Shown: positions 12,601 to 24,760, counted from the first letter of the stretch. The stretch is DNA of 64,000 nucleotides from Thuidium tamariscinum (GCA_947034885.2 OX344749.2:41631682-41695681); one strand, 5' to 3'. Numbers and translations: made by a program. Notes: a model not told the origin generated them from the sequence alone.

Positions 12601-15500
12601 ACTTCAAAAAGAATCTTCCAAAAATTTAAACTACTAAAAATAGAAATTTGATAAGGTATTATTAAGCTTCAAAGTTTCTTTGACACCACATTTGGGTGCC
12701 TTGGGCATTTAGTCGTTAAGATGTCTTATTGAAAAGTAAAAATATAGATTATCTTAGCCCTAGATGATCACACGGCATCTTTGTCAATATCATCTTTTCT
12801 AAAACCATAGAAATCATTGGTTTAAAAAATTTGGAAAGAACTTATTTGAAGTCAATCTATTGTATAAGATCTCTACTTTTCACTGCTAATTTCAAGGATA
12901 AATAGTTGTAGTTCTATCCTACAAAGGAGAATTCCTTATCATTCATTGGACATTGAATGTCCATAGCGTCCTTTTTGGATTAACATACACTTTTGGAATA
13001 TTATAGGAATAAATTACAAATGTCCAAAGTTTGCATGATTACATGTAGTTTTTAATTGCATAATTGATGATGGTTGTAGCATTCAATTTGTTGTGTATTA
13101 TAATCTTTGTAAGCATGCCATTCATAATTGATTCAAAGCTCTAATCTAAAGAAGTTATACATTTTCGACAAGAGTTTGTAGGATTTGATTTTGCATGTTA
13201 GTAGTAATCATGGTTTAATTAATTTATTCGATCATGGAGCTAGGGGTGTCATTTTAGTCCTTAAACAAAATAGTCAAGTTGGCACATATTTCAAAAAAAG
13301 ATTTAATCATGTTTCATTCAATTGTTGGTCTTGTCTTCAATTTCTTCTTAGTTCTTAGTTGAGGGTTGCTATTATGTGAGCATAAAAGTGTGAGCCTATG
13401 AGCCTAGAAGACTATACATCTATGATATAAGTGTCTATACTATAGTAACCTTCTATGTTAATAGTGTATATATGCTATAAGCACCTATATTATAGGTGTT
13501 TATGTTATAAACACCTTCAAATGGTTGCATATACATACTTATCTATATGCTCAAGGCTCACATGCTCACACATTCATGCTCACATACTAGCACCGTTGGT
13601 TGGTAGTTAGTGGTTGTTATTGAATGAGTTATTTTATGTTATTGGGTTGTGTCAAGATGGTTGAGGATGAAGAAATCCATTCCTCTTCATTGATTGGCTA
13701 AAAAAATAGCTTAAGATAATTCACTATGAATGTAAATAATAAAAAATAGCACCCTTCTTTTTATGTGGGATTTAATTATAATGGCATCTATTGTTCTAAT
13801 CATATACCATAAATCATAATACAATCTTTTTTAATTAGAAAGTCCTAGTAGTCTACTAGTCCCCTTTTCAAGTGACATTAATTTTCATTTTATATTTTTG
13901 TTTTGTACTTCAATACTACTAAATTATTTTTTAATACAACTTCATGCCATAGTATATGGTTTCTCTAAATGCAAAGTTAAATTTAAATACATAATGCAAA
14001 TTTTAGAAATGTACATGGTGCATATATTTACCATCTTCAAGGGACTTTCATGGATTCATTTTTTTTCCTAATTTTCACTATTATGTAACACATCTTATTG
14101 TACAATGATAAATTCTTTCTTCAATGTTTATAAGATAGACATTATGGACAAAAAGTGTCCAATAAATAAATTTTTGGAGAATTCTTGAGACCAAAAATGC
14201 ACTTATTAATAATTTGGATTGTCTTTTTGACTTGCAATGACTTCTACTTAACAAATTTTCTTAAGAATGAAATGTAATATTTTTTGAATTTTTTTGGTCT
14301 AAACTTTTAATTCAATTTTTCCACCCTAAAGATTTAAATCTTTTTACACCTTTAATATAGTCCTTGAGATGTCTTGCTTGCCATTAAAAGAGAAAAAATG
14401 ATGAAATTAGCTCGTCTATTCACTATTGTAAAGTAATGTTGTTGACATTCTTTGAGTAATTAACAACTTGACTAAAAATTGCTAGAAACATTGAAGAAAA
14501 TTAAAAAATATTTTGTTGAACAACTCCCAAGTATTTTTATAAAGACTCTTGTATTAAGTTTCAACCATCGATCTTTATCACACTTCACATTGAAATACTA
14601 GTATTCTAAACAACTAGTTTGGTATATATATTTCCATTGACATTCACAACATTGTGACTTTTCAACATACATGGGTGCTTTAACCATAATTATTATTCTA
14701 TTAAATTAAATTTTAAGAGCATTGTGCCATCAAAAGCCACAAATTATTGGTGCTTTGAAGCACACCGATACAATAAATTAGATGATCCTATCTTGAAGAA
14801 TTGATTAGAAGCAAGAACAAGGATATATCTACATACTATTCTATATATCTAAATTGTTCTTTAAGCTAAGCATTTTAATACTATGAACTAAATTAGGAGC
14901 CTAAATTATTTATTTATTTTTTACTTTTGACACAAGTGAATACTATTTTGTTTTCTACAAATCAAATACAAGTGTCAATCAAAAGCCCACTCAACAAAGA
15001 GTGTGCCAATTGCCAAACAATTGAAAATTTTCATGTTTTTTTCCTATTTTTCTCTAAAGGTGACAAAGTTATGCTCAAACAAAGAAGTCACAAGGAGGCC
15101 CAATGAGAGTCTAAGTGACTTGCTAGTTTTTCTAATCCCAAGGTGGCTAGAAAACATCCAATATATTAGCATCAAATTTTACTTATGTACATTTTCTATT
15201 TCTAAAAGATTTCTTAAGAACTAAGAGATGTTTTCTCCCAAGCCATCTAGCCAAAATCCAAGAGAGTTTCAAAGCAAGGCCCGAACCTTGTGCAATGGTC
15301 ATATTCAACTCAAAGACCTATTTTATACTACCATAGTTGTAGGATAGGCCGATAAGATTGGTGAAAAATAATTTTGAAAAATAAAATAAAATTGTATATT
15401 GAAAACAAGAATATTGAATTTTTTTTTCTAATTTTAGCATCTGTGGAACCTTCGTATTAGTAAAAAAAGAATGTATGGGATAAAACTGCCGATCCTACCC
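12601..15500. other. AT-rich gene-free stretch
   Basis: No convincing gene or structured repeat. A short palindromic run around ATAAGCACCTATATTATAGG lies near 13475-13515. Confidence 0.4.
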
Positions 15501-16081
15501 TTCACCTACAGTATACAATACATCTACATCTAGAAGACGTCATGTCTCACAAAGTCGCAATCAATCCCTTTCACTCATTAGTTTACGCAGTTCTTGAAAC
15601 CCGCCATCTTACGTTGGGGCGGGAATGGACGACCGGGTGGACAACAGCAAATGTAGGCAACTGCACCAAACTATTTTGCTCAAGTCCGTCTTCTGAGCTT
15701 ACACGAGCCTGCATGAGGTGCGCAACGATGAATTGCATGTGTATTTGTTGCATTTTGGGTGCTTCATGCTTGTTTACTCGATCATTCGATTTCATAATGG
15801 ATATGTTGAGAGACTTTTCCAAATGCTGTGCAGGTCATTGATCGAATTGGAGTTCTGTTGCATGGGGCAGTGAAATACGGTGCCGAGAGTCACAAAACCA
15901 AGAGGTTCGAGTTTCACGACTCTGATTTCTAAACAGTCCTTTTATTTCTTCTTCATGTTCGGATTCAGCTGCTATTGATGAGATTTGAGAGTTGTTAGGA
16001 CCGAGGATTGCTGCACTTTTGAGTTTTGAGAATTTTGAGAATGTAGCAATAATTTTGGCATTTCTCCATTGTGTAGTAGCG

Positions 16082-16444
16082 ATGGACGCTTCCATATGGA
16101 GTCACCTCCCATTGGATATGGTGGGACATGCATTGTCTTTCTTGCTTTTGCCCGACCTGTGCAAATACCGCATTGTGTGCAAGCAATGGAACGAGTTTAT
16201 CCTTGGTGCAAAGTTTTCTGCTCTTCATTTACAACATGCAAGGCAACGTCGAGATCCACATTTCATTGTGATGAATTGTAGGCATCGAGATCCTGCAATC
16301 CATCGTGAAGAAGATGAAGAGTTTTGGTATTGCTTCGACCTAAGCGCCAAACGGTGGTACGAACTGTGCGCTCATTGTAGTTTGGCTTGTTTTGGATATC
16401 GATGCAAATGTTATGCGTTCATTCGATTTATGTATTCAAGTTGA
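16082..16444 (+). CDS. Short F-box protein (probably truncated)
   Basis: The encoded 120-residue protein begins MDASIWSHLPLDMVGHALSF. This is the N-terminal F-box: the LPLDM...L..LPLPDL pattern is followed by CKYRIVCKQWNEFI at about residues 5-45. F-box domains bind SKP1 and bring substrates to SCF ubiquitin ligases. The rest (WYELCAHCSLACFGYRCKCY) fits the start of the substrate-binding half seen in plant F-box/kelch proteins, but the frame stops at 120 residues where such proteins usually run 350-400. I chose the first ATG because the F-box follows it at once. A GC-richer leader (15500-16080) precedes it. A CGGAC-rich island begins about 150 bases after the stop. The gene is probably truncated or frameshifted, but could be a short F-box-only protein. 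Confidence 0.65.
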   Translation: MDASIWSHLPLDMVGHALSFLLLPDLCKYRIVCKQWNEFILGAKFSALHLQHARQRRDPHFIVMNCRHRDPAIHREEDEEFWYCFDLSAKRWYELCAHCSLACFGYRCKCYAFIRFMYSS

Positions 16445-16589
16445 CACCCGTGCAGCTCGTTCCATAAGCTCTTAGGATAAAAAAACCGTGCATCATGTTT
16501 GACTCAATTTTAATTCATCCAGGTACAAATTCCAAGAAAATGATTGTAATATTGGTCGGCCTGTTTCTGGGATCCAATCTATGGACCAG

Positions 16590-16935
16590 GGTTGTGCGGA
16601 CTCTACGAATTTTGTAGAATTACGTCTAAAATCCAGACGTCCGGACGCAACAGGCATAGCAGATGTTGGGTAAAAATGGTGGACGGCCTAATTACTATGG
16701 TGGACAACAGTTTTATCGGCGGACGGGGAAGCGGGACGGATGGGGGGTGGATGGATTTGCGCGGACAGCGGGTATTTTGGCGGACGACGGGAGGACGACG
16801 TTTTTTTGGCAGATGGAGTGCGGACGGGGCATGCGTAGACGGACGGCACGGCAGACGGGAGGACCGACTGGCGGACGGGACGGCAGAATAGGCGGACGGT
16901 GGACGGCAAACGACGGGCACCTTTTTATTTTTTAG
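16590..16935. repeat. CGGAC-rich GC island 1
   Basis: An abrupt GC-rich block in AT-rich DNA contains many GGCGGACG, GGACGG and GACGTCCGGACG words. Frames across it give Arg/Gly- or Pro/Ser-rich translations expected from the words alone, so I do not call a gene. Similar islands lie at 20690-21010 and 25105-25450. Confidence 0.6.
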
Positions 16936-16984
16936 CCCTCAACCTCGGGTCTTAGGGGGGGCTCATAGTGTCCTTGAACATTCA

Positions 16985-17176
16985 CATATTTTTTGGGATT
17001 CAGGTTCGTGTACCTACAACGTCCTAAGCGAATATTTAAACATTTCAATGTTTCTTTAGGTTCCCATTCATGAACCTACAACCCCTTAACCACACATTTA
17101 AACATTTCAATATTGAAATTGAATTACAATTTGTGAACCTACAACCCCTTAGGGCTTAGGCAAATATTTAAACATT
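16985..17176. repeat. 61-72-bp tandem repeat, three units
   Basis: Units contain GAACCTACAACCCCTTA and AATATTTAAACATTTCAAT. The AAACATTT words lie at about 17037, 17098 and 17170. The third unit is broken by the TTAA element that starts at 17177. Confidence 0.6.
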
Positions 17177-18010
17177 TTAACCCCTAAAGGACCAATGCAA
17201 CATGTGTTTTTTGGCCGTATAGAAATTTTGGGCAGGTATGTGTGATTGGAAATTTGAATATTTTGGGCTGAAATTTTAATAGAAGGTGGGGGCGAGGGAT
17301 ATCTTCATGTGTACCAAATTTCATGACATTTGGAGATATGACTTAAAAGTTATGGCCTAATATGTTACTTTTTTTCGTAACTGGGCAGTTCGGGCAGATC
17401 AGAAAAAATCACTTTTTCAAAAAATGAAAATTTTAAACTAGTTTTCTACATTTATATATATAAGTGGAAAGCTTTGAATCATTCCATTTCAATCAAAGAG
17501 TCAAAAGTTATGAGGCTTTTTTGTTTGCGGGCAGTAATGGATTCCCCACTATCAAAGAAACTTCGAAGTTGTTTATTTCACTCAATTTTCAATATTTTTG
17601 TAAAAAAATAAAACCCTAGGATGTAGATTGATTATTACAACATTACAACCATTGGAATTCTCATTTTTTAATTCTATAATTAAATTCTTAACAATTTAGT
17701 ATTATGAATCATTCTCTAATTTTTTTTACTTACTATTTTTTTCCTATATGTTGTACAATTCCAAATGACATGAAATTTTTTGAGCATATCTCCATCTTGT
17801 TTAGAAAACTGAATTCAAAGAGGCACCGCCATTTTCAACATTTTTTCCTTGAGAAGTGAGCTTGTGAAGTGCAGCTGCCCGGTTTTTTGCAAGATTGAAA
17901 AAATGGTTTTGGTGAATTTGAATGCTTATATCTTTTGATCCACATGGTGGAATTTTCTGAAATTTTACCACATGTTTTTTAGACATTAGAGTTATTTGTA
18001 AAGTCTAAAC
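17177..18010 (+). mobile_element. TTAA/CCCCTAAAG element, copy 1 (right end lost)
   Basis: This starts with TTAA followed by CCCCTAAAGG and aligns with copies at 48751, 52660, 59919 and 60337. Shared internal words include GTGGAAAGCTTTGAATC and GAAGTGCAGCTGCCCGG. The right terminus is not recognisable, so the copy looks truncated near 18010. It is non-coding and non-autonomous. Confidence 0.65.
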
Positions 18011-18359
18011 CGGTGTTTTCATGGTCTATTTTTCCTTTGACCGGTAATAACTAAAAGCTTGGATTATTCAATGAACTTTTTTCCACCTTTCTAGACTAAT
18101 TGAACCCTTACAAATTCAAAAATCTAATCATTTCAAATGTTTAAGTTATACATTAGAAGATATGGAGGTTGAAAGTTGACCATGAGTTTCATGCCCAGTT
18201 TTTGTTGTATGAAAAACAATGTGAAATATCGTTCATAAAAATAGTAATAAATTTACATTTGAATTTGTAAATTTGATCTTTAACCTCTCTAAAGCTACTA
18301 GAACTTTTACGAATCTATTTTGTGATCTTAGGATTTTTTTTGAAAAAACAGAGCATGAA

Positions 18360-19127
18360 ACTTTTGAAAGCTTCTATATTTTTTTTGGCCCCTCTTCACG
18401 TGAAATTTCAAATGAATAGGCCATTTAGAAAATAGACCTAGAAATGGCTAGGTGGCGTATATTTTGAAATAAAACCAAAACTAGACAATTTCAAATTTGG
18501 AATGGAAATTTGTCATTGAACATAAATGTCCTATGACATTCCAACTTCTCCATATTTTTTTTGGCCCCTTTTCACTTTGATTTTCAAATGAATAGGGCAC
18601 TTAGCAAAAAACTCAAAATATCGCAATGTAGCCTATTTTTTGGAATCCCACAAAAAGTAGGCAATTTCAATTTTGAAATGGAAATTTGTCATAGAACATG
18701 AATGTTCTATGACATTCCAACCTCTCCATTTTTTTTAGCCCCTCTTCACGTGAAATTTCAAATGAATAGGCCATTTAGAAAATAGACCTAGAAATGGCTG
18801 GGTGGCGTATTTTTTGAAATAAAACCAAAACCAGACAATTTCAAATTTAGAATGGAAATTTGTCATTGAACATAAATGTCCTATGACATTCCAACTTCTC
18901 CATATTTTTTTTGGCCCCTTTTCACTTTGATTTTCAAATGAATAGGGCACTTAGCAAAAAACTCAAAATATCGCAATGTAGCCTATTTTTTGGAATCCCA
19001 CAAAAAGTAGGCAATTTCAATTTTGAAATGGAAATTTGTCATAGAACATGAATATTCTATGACATTCCAACCACTCCATATTTTTTTTGGCCCCTCTTCA
19101 CGTGAAATTTCAAATGAATAGGCCATT
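18360..19127. repeat. 350-bp dimeric satellite, left part
   Basis: A tandem array has a 350-bp period; the word GGCCCCTCTTCACG or a variant sits near 18388, 18738 and 19089. Each unit is two diverged halves of about 175 bp, shown by GGCCCCTTTTCACTTTG near 18561 and 18911. Units are nearly identical to one another. The array is interrupted at 19128 by a 1190-bp insert and resumes at 20318. Confidence 0.85.
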
Positions 19128-20317
19128 GTGGATTGAATTCTATTTTTCATTTTAGCCAATTGGTAGTTTTGGGTATTATTCTTGTAGTTTGCCAATTGGT
19201 AGCATACTTATAGAGGCTATACGGACTTATTGTAGAAGTATATGGTGTAATTACCAATTGGGTATTTCCCATGTGATTCAAAGAGGCATTTTCCCGATTG
19301 TTCCGATTGGCAGTTCTGGCCGGTTGGCCGACTGGTGGTTATTTAGTCTTTTTTTTCAATTGGTTTTTCAATTGACCTTGAGAGAGACAGGCACTCCTTC
19401 CAATTGCCGGAAGTAAAACAATTGTGATTTTGTGTTTTCGGAGTTGAATTAATAGAGTGAATTAATTTGCCAATCGTGTGTGTTTTGTGTAATTGTGAGT
19501 CTGTGCTTGTGTGTTGTGGCTGTGTGAGTCCAATTGGAATTTCTGTATATGTGTACCGATTGGATGTTGGGTGATGTTCTGTGTGCTGTTATGTGTCTGA
19601 GACCGATTGGGAGCTGTGAATTTCTATGTGATATATTTGGCAAATGGCCGATTGGATTTTAATTAATTACATGTGTATGAGTTGAATACAATACCGATTG
19701 GGAAATTGACTTGTAGAATCAGCAATACCAATTGGATATGAAGTTGATCTGTGATGAAGAATACCGATTGGAGTTTAATGGATAGACTGTTATAGAATAA
19801 CCGATTGGAGGAAACTATGAATTAAATTGAATACCAATTGGGAATGTTATAAAGAACTGGAGTGGAATTGAAGAATCAGAAAGAACAATTGGAATTACAA
19901 TTTGCAAAATTAGAATAATTAAATATAAAGCAATAGGGATTTAAATTGCAATTTAAGAAGCCATGCTGAGTGATGAAGAATGAGGAAAACCGATTGCTAA
20001 AATAATGAGACCATGTCTGTGATGCTGAAACCAATCGGTGATGTTGGAGTGCTGCCAAGAAATATCAATCGGGAGACTGGGAGCAAAGCTGGGAGACTCA
20101 TTGGAAAAGTTGGAAGATGAAAATCCAATTGACTAAGATAAGTGGGTTTAACCGATCGGACATGATATAATAGGGACTACATTTACTTACACAATCTTGC
20201 AATTGGTAATTTCCTTTGGGGTTACATTTTATATTTCAATTGGGATAGTTTACCTCCTAGCGTTCGAATCCTACGATAGGATTTAATTTAATAGAAGTAA
20301 TTTAAAATCCTTCTGAA
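19128..20317. mobile_element. 1190-bp insert dense in CCRATTGG motifs
   Basis: GCCATT lies on both sides (19122-19127 and 20318-20323) and the satellite continues across it, so the borders are exact and a 5-6-bp target duplication is clear. It has no coding frame. CCAATTGG or CCGATTGG occurs about 13 times, mostly 30-60 bases apart (for example 19156, 19192, 19303, 19603, 19693, 19763, 19801), with further near matches. The ends are not good inverted repeats. The 5-bp duplication and a TGTGG start could fit a solo LTR, but the other end lacks the usual CA, so the class is unresolved. Confidence 0.7.
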
Positions 20318-20695
20318 GCCATTTACCAAGTAGACCCAGAAATGGCTGGGTGGCGTATATTTTGAAATAAAACCAAAACTAGACAATTTCAAATTTGGAA
20401 TGGAAATTTGTCATTGAACATAAATGTCCTATGACATTCCAACTTCTCCATATTTTTTTTGGCCCCTTTTCACTTTGATTTTCAAATGAATAGGGCACTT
20501 AGCAAAAAACTCAAAATATCGCAATGTAGCCTATTTTTTGGAATCCCACAAAAGTAGGCAATTTCAATTTTGAAATGAAAATTTGTCATAGAACATGAAT
20601 GTTCTATGACATTCCAACCTCTCCATATTTTTTTTGGCCCCTCTTCACGTGAAATTTCAAATGAATAGGCCATTTACAAAGTAGACCGTTGGATT
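20318..20695. repeat. 350-bp dimeric satellite, right part
   Basis: The array resumes after the insert, with GGCCCCTTTTCAC at about 20461 and GGCCCCTCTTCACG at about 20636, 175 bp apart. It ends against the GC island at 20690. Confidence 0.85.
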
Positions 20696-20970
20696 AGGCC
20701 GTTGGATTAGGCGGACAACACCCGCCCGATCATGCTCGTCTGTTGGATCGATCTAACAGCGGGCTTCCCGTCCGCCCGATCAGGCGGACGCGTTTCCCAC
20801 GTGCAATTCATCGGCGGATGGACTGCTGCCGTTCGACGAGGCGGACGCATATCTGTCTGCCCGTCCGCGGCTGTCCGATCGCGCGGACGTATCCGTGCCA
20901 TCCGATCACGAGGCGGACGCCGGATTGTGCGCCTCGTCGGAGCTGTCCGCACTAGTTTAGGGCGTCCGCC
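20696..20970. repeat. CGGAC-rich GC island 2
   Basis: GCGGAC or GTCCGC occurs about eight times in 280 bases, in both orientations (GTCCGCCCGATCAGGCGGAC is one inverted pair). It lies directly upstream of a TATA box and the kinase-like relic, so it may act as upstream promoter DNA of that unit. Confidence 0.6.
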
Positions 20971-21010
20971 AAGGTATAAGAGGGGCGGGCGGCCTGCCCG
21001 CCCCTCACTC
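20971..21010 (+). promoter_or_regulatory. TATA box followed by GC hairpin
   Basis: TATAAG at 20975-20980 is followed at once by an inverted repeat: AGGGGCGGGC (20981-20990), loop GGCCT, GCCCGCCCCT (20996-21005). CCTCACTCTTGTTTTCTCCC follows and fits a plant pyrimidine-rich transcription start. The first ATG of the downstream frame is about 160 bases further on. Confidence 0.4.
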
Positions 21011-21166
21011 TTGTTTTCTCCCTTGCATTTTGCAAGCGCGGAGTGGAAAGCTTGGTGGCTTAATTTTTTAAGTCTCTATTGGTTCCCCTCCTAAGGAAAG
21101 CAAGAGTGACATTCTTGGGGCCCCATTGTTGTCATTTTTTGAAGTTTTGACGTGATTTTTATCACG

Positions 21167-22610
21167 ATGGTGCGAACAAAAAAGGCTGGTAAAAGGAAAC
21201 TAGAAGATGTTGCAAGTGCATCTCAAAACGAGGCACATGCAAACAAGCCCTCTGAAGCATTAAAGAATATGATGATTCAATTGATCGTGGACTTCTACGA
21301 ATCGGAGAGCACGATGTCCTTGCAAATTAAATATATTCAGTACAATGAGGAGTGTCCTAAGAAATTTAAGGACGACATGTGGCGACGGTTTATGGATGCG
21401 GCTTTTGTTCCACAATGGCACGGTGAGATGGAGAAGAGTGACTTTGACCAGTTCTTGAAAAATAGGGTGCAGGATGCGTTGTGGAATGCTAAGGACATCT
21501 TAACGAAGTATCGAAAGAAGCACCGTGAAGGTGATGCCGCATTTGAGCAAGTCATTCTAAGAGCTGAATTGTTTATCCATTCGCGTCTTACAGGAATAGA
21601 CAAGGATCTATAGGTTGGTGGCAAAGTAGTGATGAAATGGTTGAATTGACAGAGGGCAGACGACATTTAATAGCACTTCCGGACATGGTAGACGTGATTT
21701 CTTGTGATGATGTCGTAACCAAGGGCGGATACGCAACAATTTGGAAGGTGTGAATTCGGGGATGCCGTGAAATACTTGAATATTGGGAGTTTGCAGCAAA
21801 GCTATCTAATGTACACCAGACGCTACCTCATCTTGCAAAACTGGAACATCAAAACGAGTCCATAGCGGTGCGGATTGGCCATCCCGGAGTGATACGGTTC
21901 TCTGCAGTTCATGCAAGGAGGAATGAAGGGTATGCATATTAGTGGAATGGCGGAACCTTGCGGAAGACGTTGCATTTGGGTAGAATTTATCCAGACAATA
22001 TACCTATGCACTTATAGTATAGCTCACCAACGGATGCGGATGTCATTGCCGTTGACCATCTTACATGATTTCAGAAGAAGCGCACGGAGCTTGCATGGAT
22101 GTTGCTGCATATCATGCGTGCGGTGCACGATGCAGGATATTTGCACAATGATATCTCTGTAGACAACATTATGTTGCACTTTCATGGGGACGAGTCACGC
22201 GTATACATTGGAGTATGCAATTGGGGCATGACTTCATACGTTACAGAACCACCGAAGTCATTGTACGTGTTTACATCCAAACAAGAGATGGACGTTGCTT
22301 TGCAGAACCGTTGGTAGGTGACAAGGAAGATTGCATATTTGCACGAAAAAAACGAAGATGTACAAATAATCCAAGTTTATTCATTGCAACGGAGGAGTAC
22401 GCAGTTTGCAAAATAGCTCAGGCAATAAACAGGGATTGTATGTCAGAGGAGTACCACAAGTTGAACATAGAAATGGCAAGTATGAGCAAATTTGATCACC
22501 AAGCGTTGGCAATTTCATTTCGTGCGTATTTGGAACGCCCTTGCAAAGACTGCCCAGAGAACGTGGGTGGTTTGGCATGCATCATCAATCGTTGAATCAG
22601 TACTTTCAAC
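21167..22610 (+). pseudogene. Kinase-like gene relic with novel N-terminal domain
   Basis: A 148-codon frame (21167-21613) starts MVRTKKAGKRKLEDV, a basic, possibly nuclear-targeting start, followed by an unrecognised, mostly helical domain (FYESESTMSLQIKYIQYNEE, later WRRFMDAAFVPQWHGE). I chose the first ATG. A one-base shift near 21600 leads into another frame with kinase-fold features: a glycine-loop-like TKGGYATIWKV near 21720-21750, HPGVIRFSAVHAR, then LHNDISVDNIMLHF near 22140-22180 as catalytic loop, and VCNWG where DFG would be. Several in-frame stops follow. The HND loop keeps Asp but NWG replaces DFG, so even the parent may have been a pseudokinase. It is a host gene relic or a retained gene fragment. 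Confidence 0.6.
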
Positions 22611-23224
22611 TGGCCTATTCCCAATGAACACTTTTGGCGTTCGTATGAATAGATCGGTATAGTATAGTAGCATACAAAAATATAGAATGATATATAGTCT
22701 ATGTTATAGAGAGAATGTACATGTGCAACATATATAGTACGTAGTATATATATAGAGCACCAATGTATGGCAACCCAAATGAAATCTAATATATTTTTTG
22801 AATTGCTCAAAGCATTTCAAAATTTTAGCTACTAATGTTTATGATCTTTCATACTTAATAGGCAAACGTATTCATGGGGGGGAATGAGATCAATAGTATT
22901 TATTGTTGGTAGATGTTGTTGTGCACGTAGATACTTGATAAGGTTGTGTGACAATTTGCATGATGTACAAGGTCTAAGTAAGGTAGAAGTACCTATTAGC
23001 ACCCTCACTTGCAATTTGAGTATGTTAAGGTGAACTTCAAGAGAGTTATATATTTTTCAGAGGTGTACAAGTGTTTCACAAATGAAATCCAAATGACAAA
23101 ATTCTTTTTGCGAAGCCCTGAAAAATTCATGGTAATTTAAATTAAAATCATGACATAGACAAATCATGATTCAAAAATGTCATTAACCCCAAAGGACCCC
23201 CCAAATGCACTTCAAAATACTAAA
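22611..23224. other. AT-rich gene-free stretch
   Basis: Runs of TATATAG lie near 22690-22760. I see nothing else that is structured or coding. Confidence 0.4.
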
Positions 23225-24760
23225 TATTTATCCCGAAAGGAATGTCAAAAATCAAAATCTTCATCATTAATTTTTTTTAAAGAAAACCAACTTGTTGATC
23301 TTTTTGTTAACTTGTTCAATTAATCAAATACATTGTTCCAAAATTTTATTGTGAATTTCCCCACCAATTAATATTTGCAACAAAAAAGATAACTAAAATT
23401 TCTCTCAAAATCATTTGAATTTTCTTATAGTGATATAAAATTCATAGTTTCAAGTAATAAAAATATAAGATTGATGTTTGAACAAAATAAGATATGCTTA
23501 TTTTAGCTTAAAGATGATGTTTGACCAAATGGAATAGAAACTAAGAATTTTATTGATATAAAATTTATATTTTTGTTTCAATTGATTTTGTGAAGATTTT
23601 TAATTGAAACAAAAATCACAAAATCAATTGAAACAAAAATTTGATTGAAACAATAGTTGATTGAAACAATAGTTGATTATTAGTTGAAACAATAATTGAT
23701 TATCAATTGAAACAAAAATTTCAATTCATTTTGAGAAAAATTCTAATTGTTATCATTTTTTTACAAAAATTAAAAATAAGTACAAAAAACTAGCAGAAAA
23801 AATCCAAAATACTTTCAATTTCTTCTAAAGGTACAAGTATAAATGGAGATCACTATATAAAATTTTCAATTTGCCTTTAAAAAATTTTGAACTGAAAACT
23901 ACAATAACAAAGACCTCAAAGTCAAATTTGGCTATTAAAGAAAATTAAATTTTTGATTTAATACATTATCAAGAAAAATTCTATTGTAAAATTCTACTTT
24001 CTACATATTCTATTTTTCTACAAATTGCTTGATGAAAACTACATATTATTGTAATAATTTTAAAGTTAAAAGTTAAGAAAATTATATCAATTATACTATA
24101 TATTGAAATAGTTTGAAATTTTCACCATTAATGTATGTTAAATGGAAAACTGAATATTGCAATTGCAATTAAAGATTGATCTTAAAATGAAAAAATATGA
24201 ATGAAAAAGACAATGTATTGTGTTTGATGGATTTCAACACATAGAACTTGCAATTGCAATAAATTTTTCAATTTCTGGAATTTTTCAAAATTTTAAGTTG
24301 AAATAAAAAGAAAAGTTTTCAAGCTTCATTTTCTTATTTTAAGTCAAAATGTCAAATACCAAAATGGCTATATTGAAAGTTAGAATCAAAGTTGAACAAG
24401 GCACATCCACTTTTTTAATGCCTAAATTTTAGGGGTTAATGTGGAATCAATATAACCACATAAAGATGTTGTTTTCAAGATTTTTATTATTTTTATCATT
24501 ATTTTAAAATTATTTTAATACTATTTAATATTCAATATTTTTACTAATAAAATTTAAATTTCTTTATTATTAGTTTAATAGGGTCACTTGCCATCATTGA
24601 TGACTAGTGACTATTGACGCCCAAAGGAATGTCAAAAATCAAAATCTTCATCATTAATTTTCTTTTAAGAAAACCAACTTGTCGATCTTCTTGTTAACTT
24701 GTTCAAGTAATCAAGTACATTGTTCCAAAAATTTATTATGAATTTCCCCACCAATTGCAA
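23225..24760. repeat. Direct repeats (~150 bp) around 1.2 kb of AT-rich DNA
   Basis: 23230-23385 and 24610-24760 match closely (AAAGGAATGTCAAAAATCAA, later AACTTGTTCAA.TAATCAA and GAATTTCCCCACCAATT). The DNA between has no coding frame. It includes a hairpin and short tandem units of TTGATTGAAACAATAG type at 23560-23725. Whether this is a local duplication or the ends of an old element cannot be told from the window. Confidence 0.55.

Noticed and set aside
16592-16935. Overlapping ~100-codon frames on both strands
   Set aside because: Arg/Gly- and Pro/Ser-rich translations follow from the CGGACG words. There is no motif and no start context.
19128-20317. CCAAT-box promoter cluster
   Set aside because: The motifs lie inside a bounded insertion within a satellite and no downstream gene is present, so a promoter reading is not supported.
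20732-21094. 120-codon plus-strand frame in CGGAC island 2
   Set aside because: It crosses the TATA box and leader and has word-driven composition. It is a shadow of promoter-like DNA.
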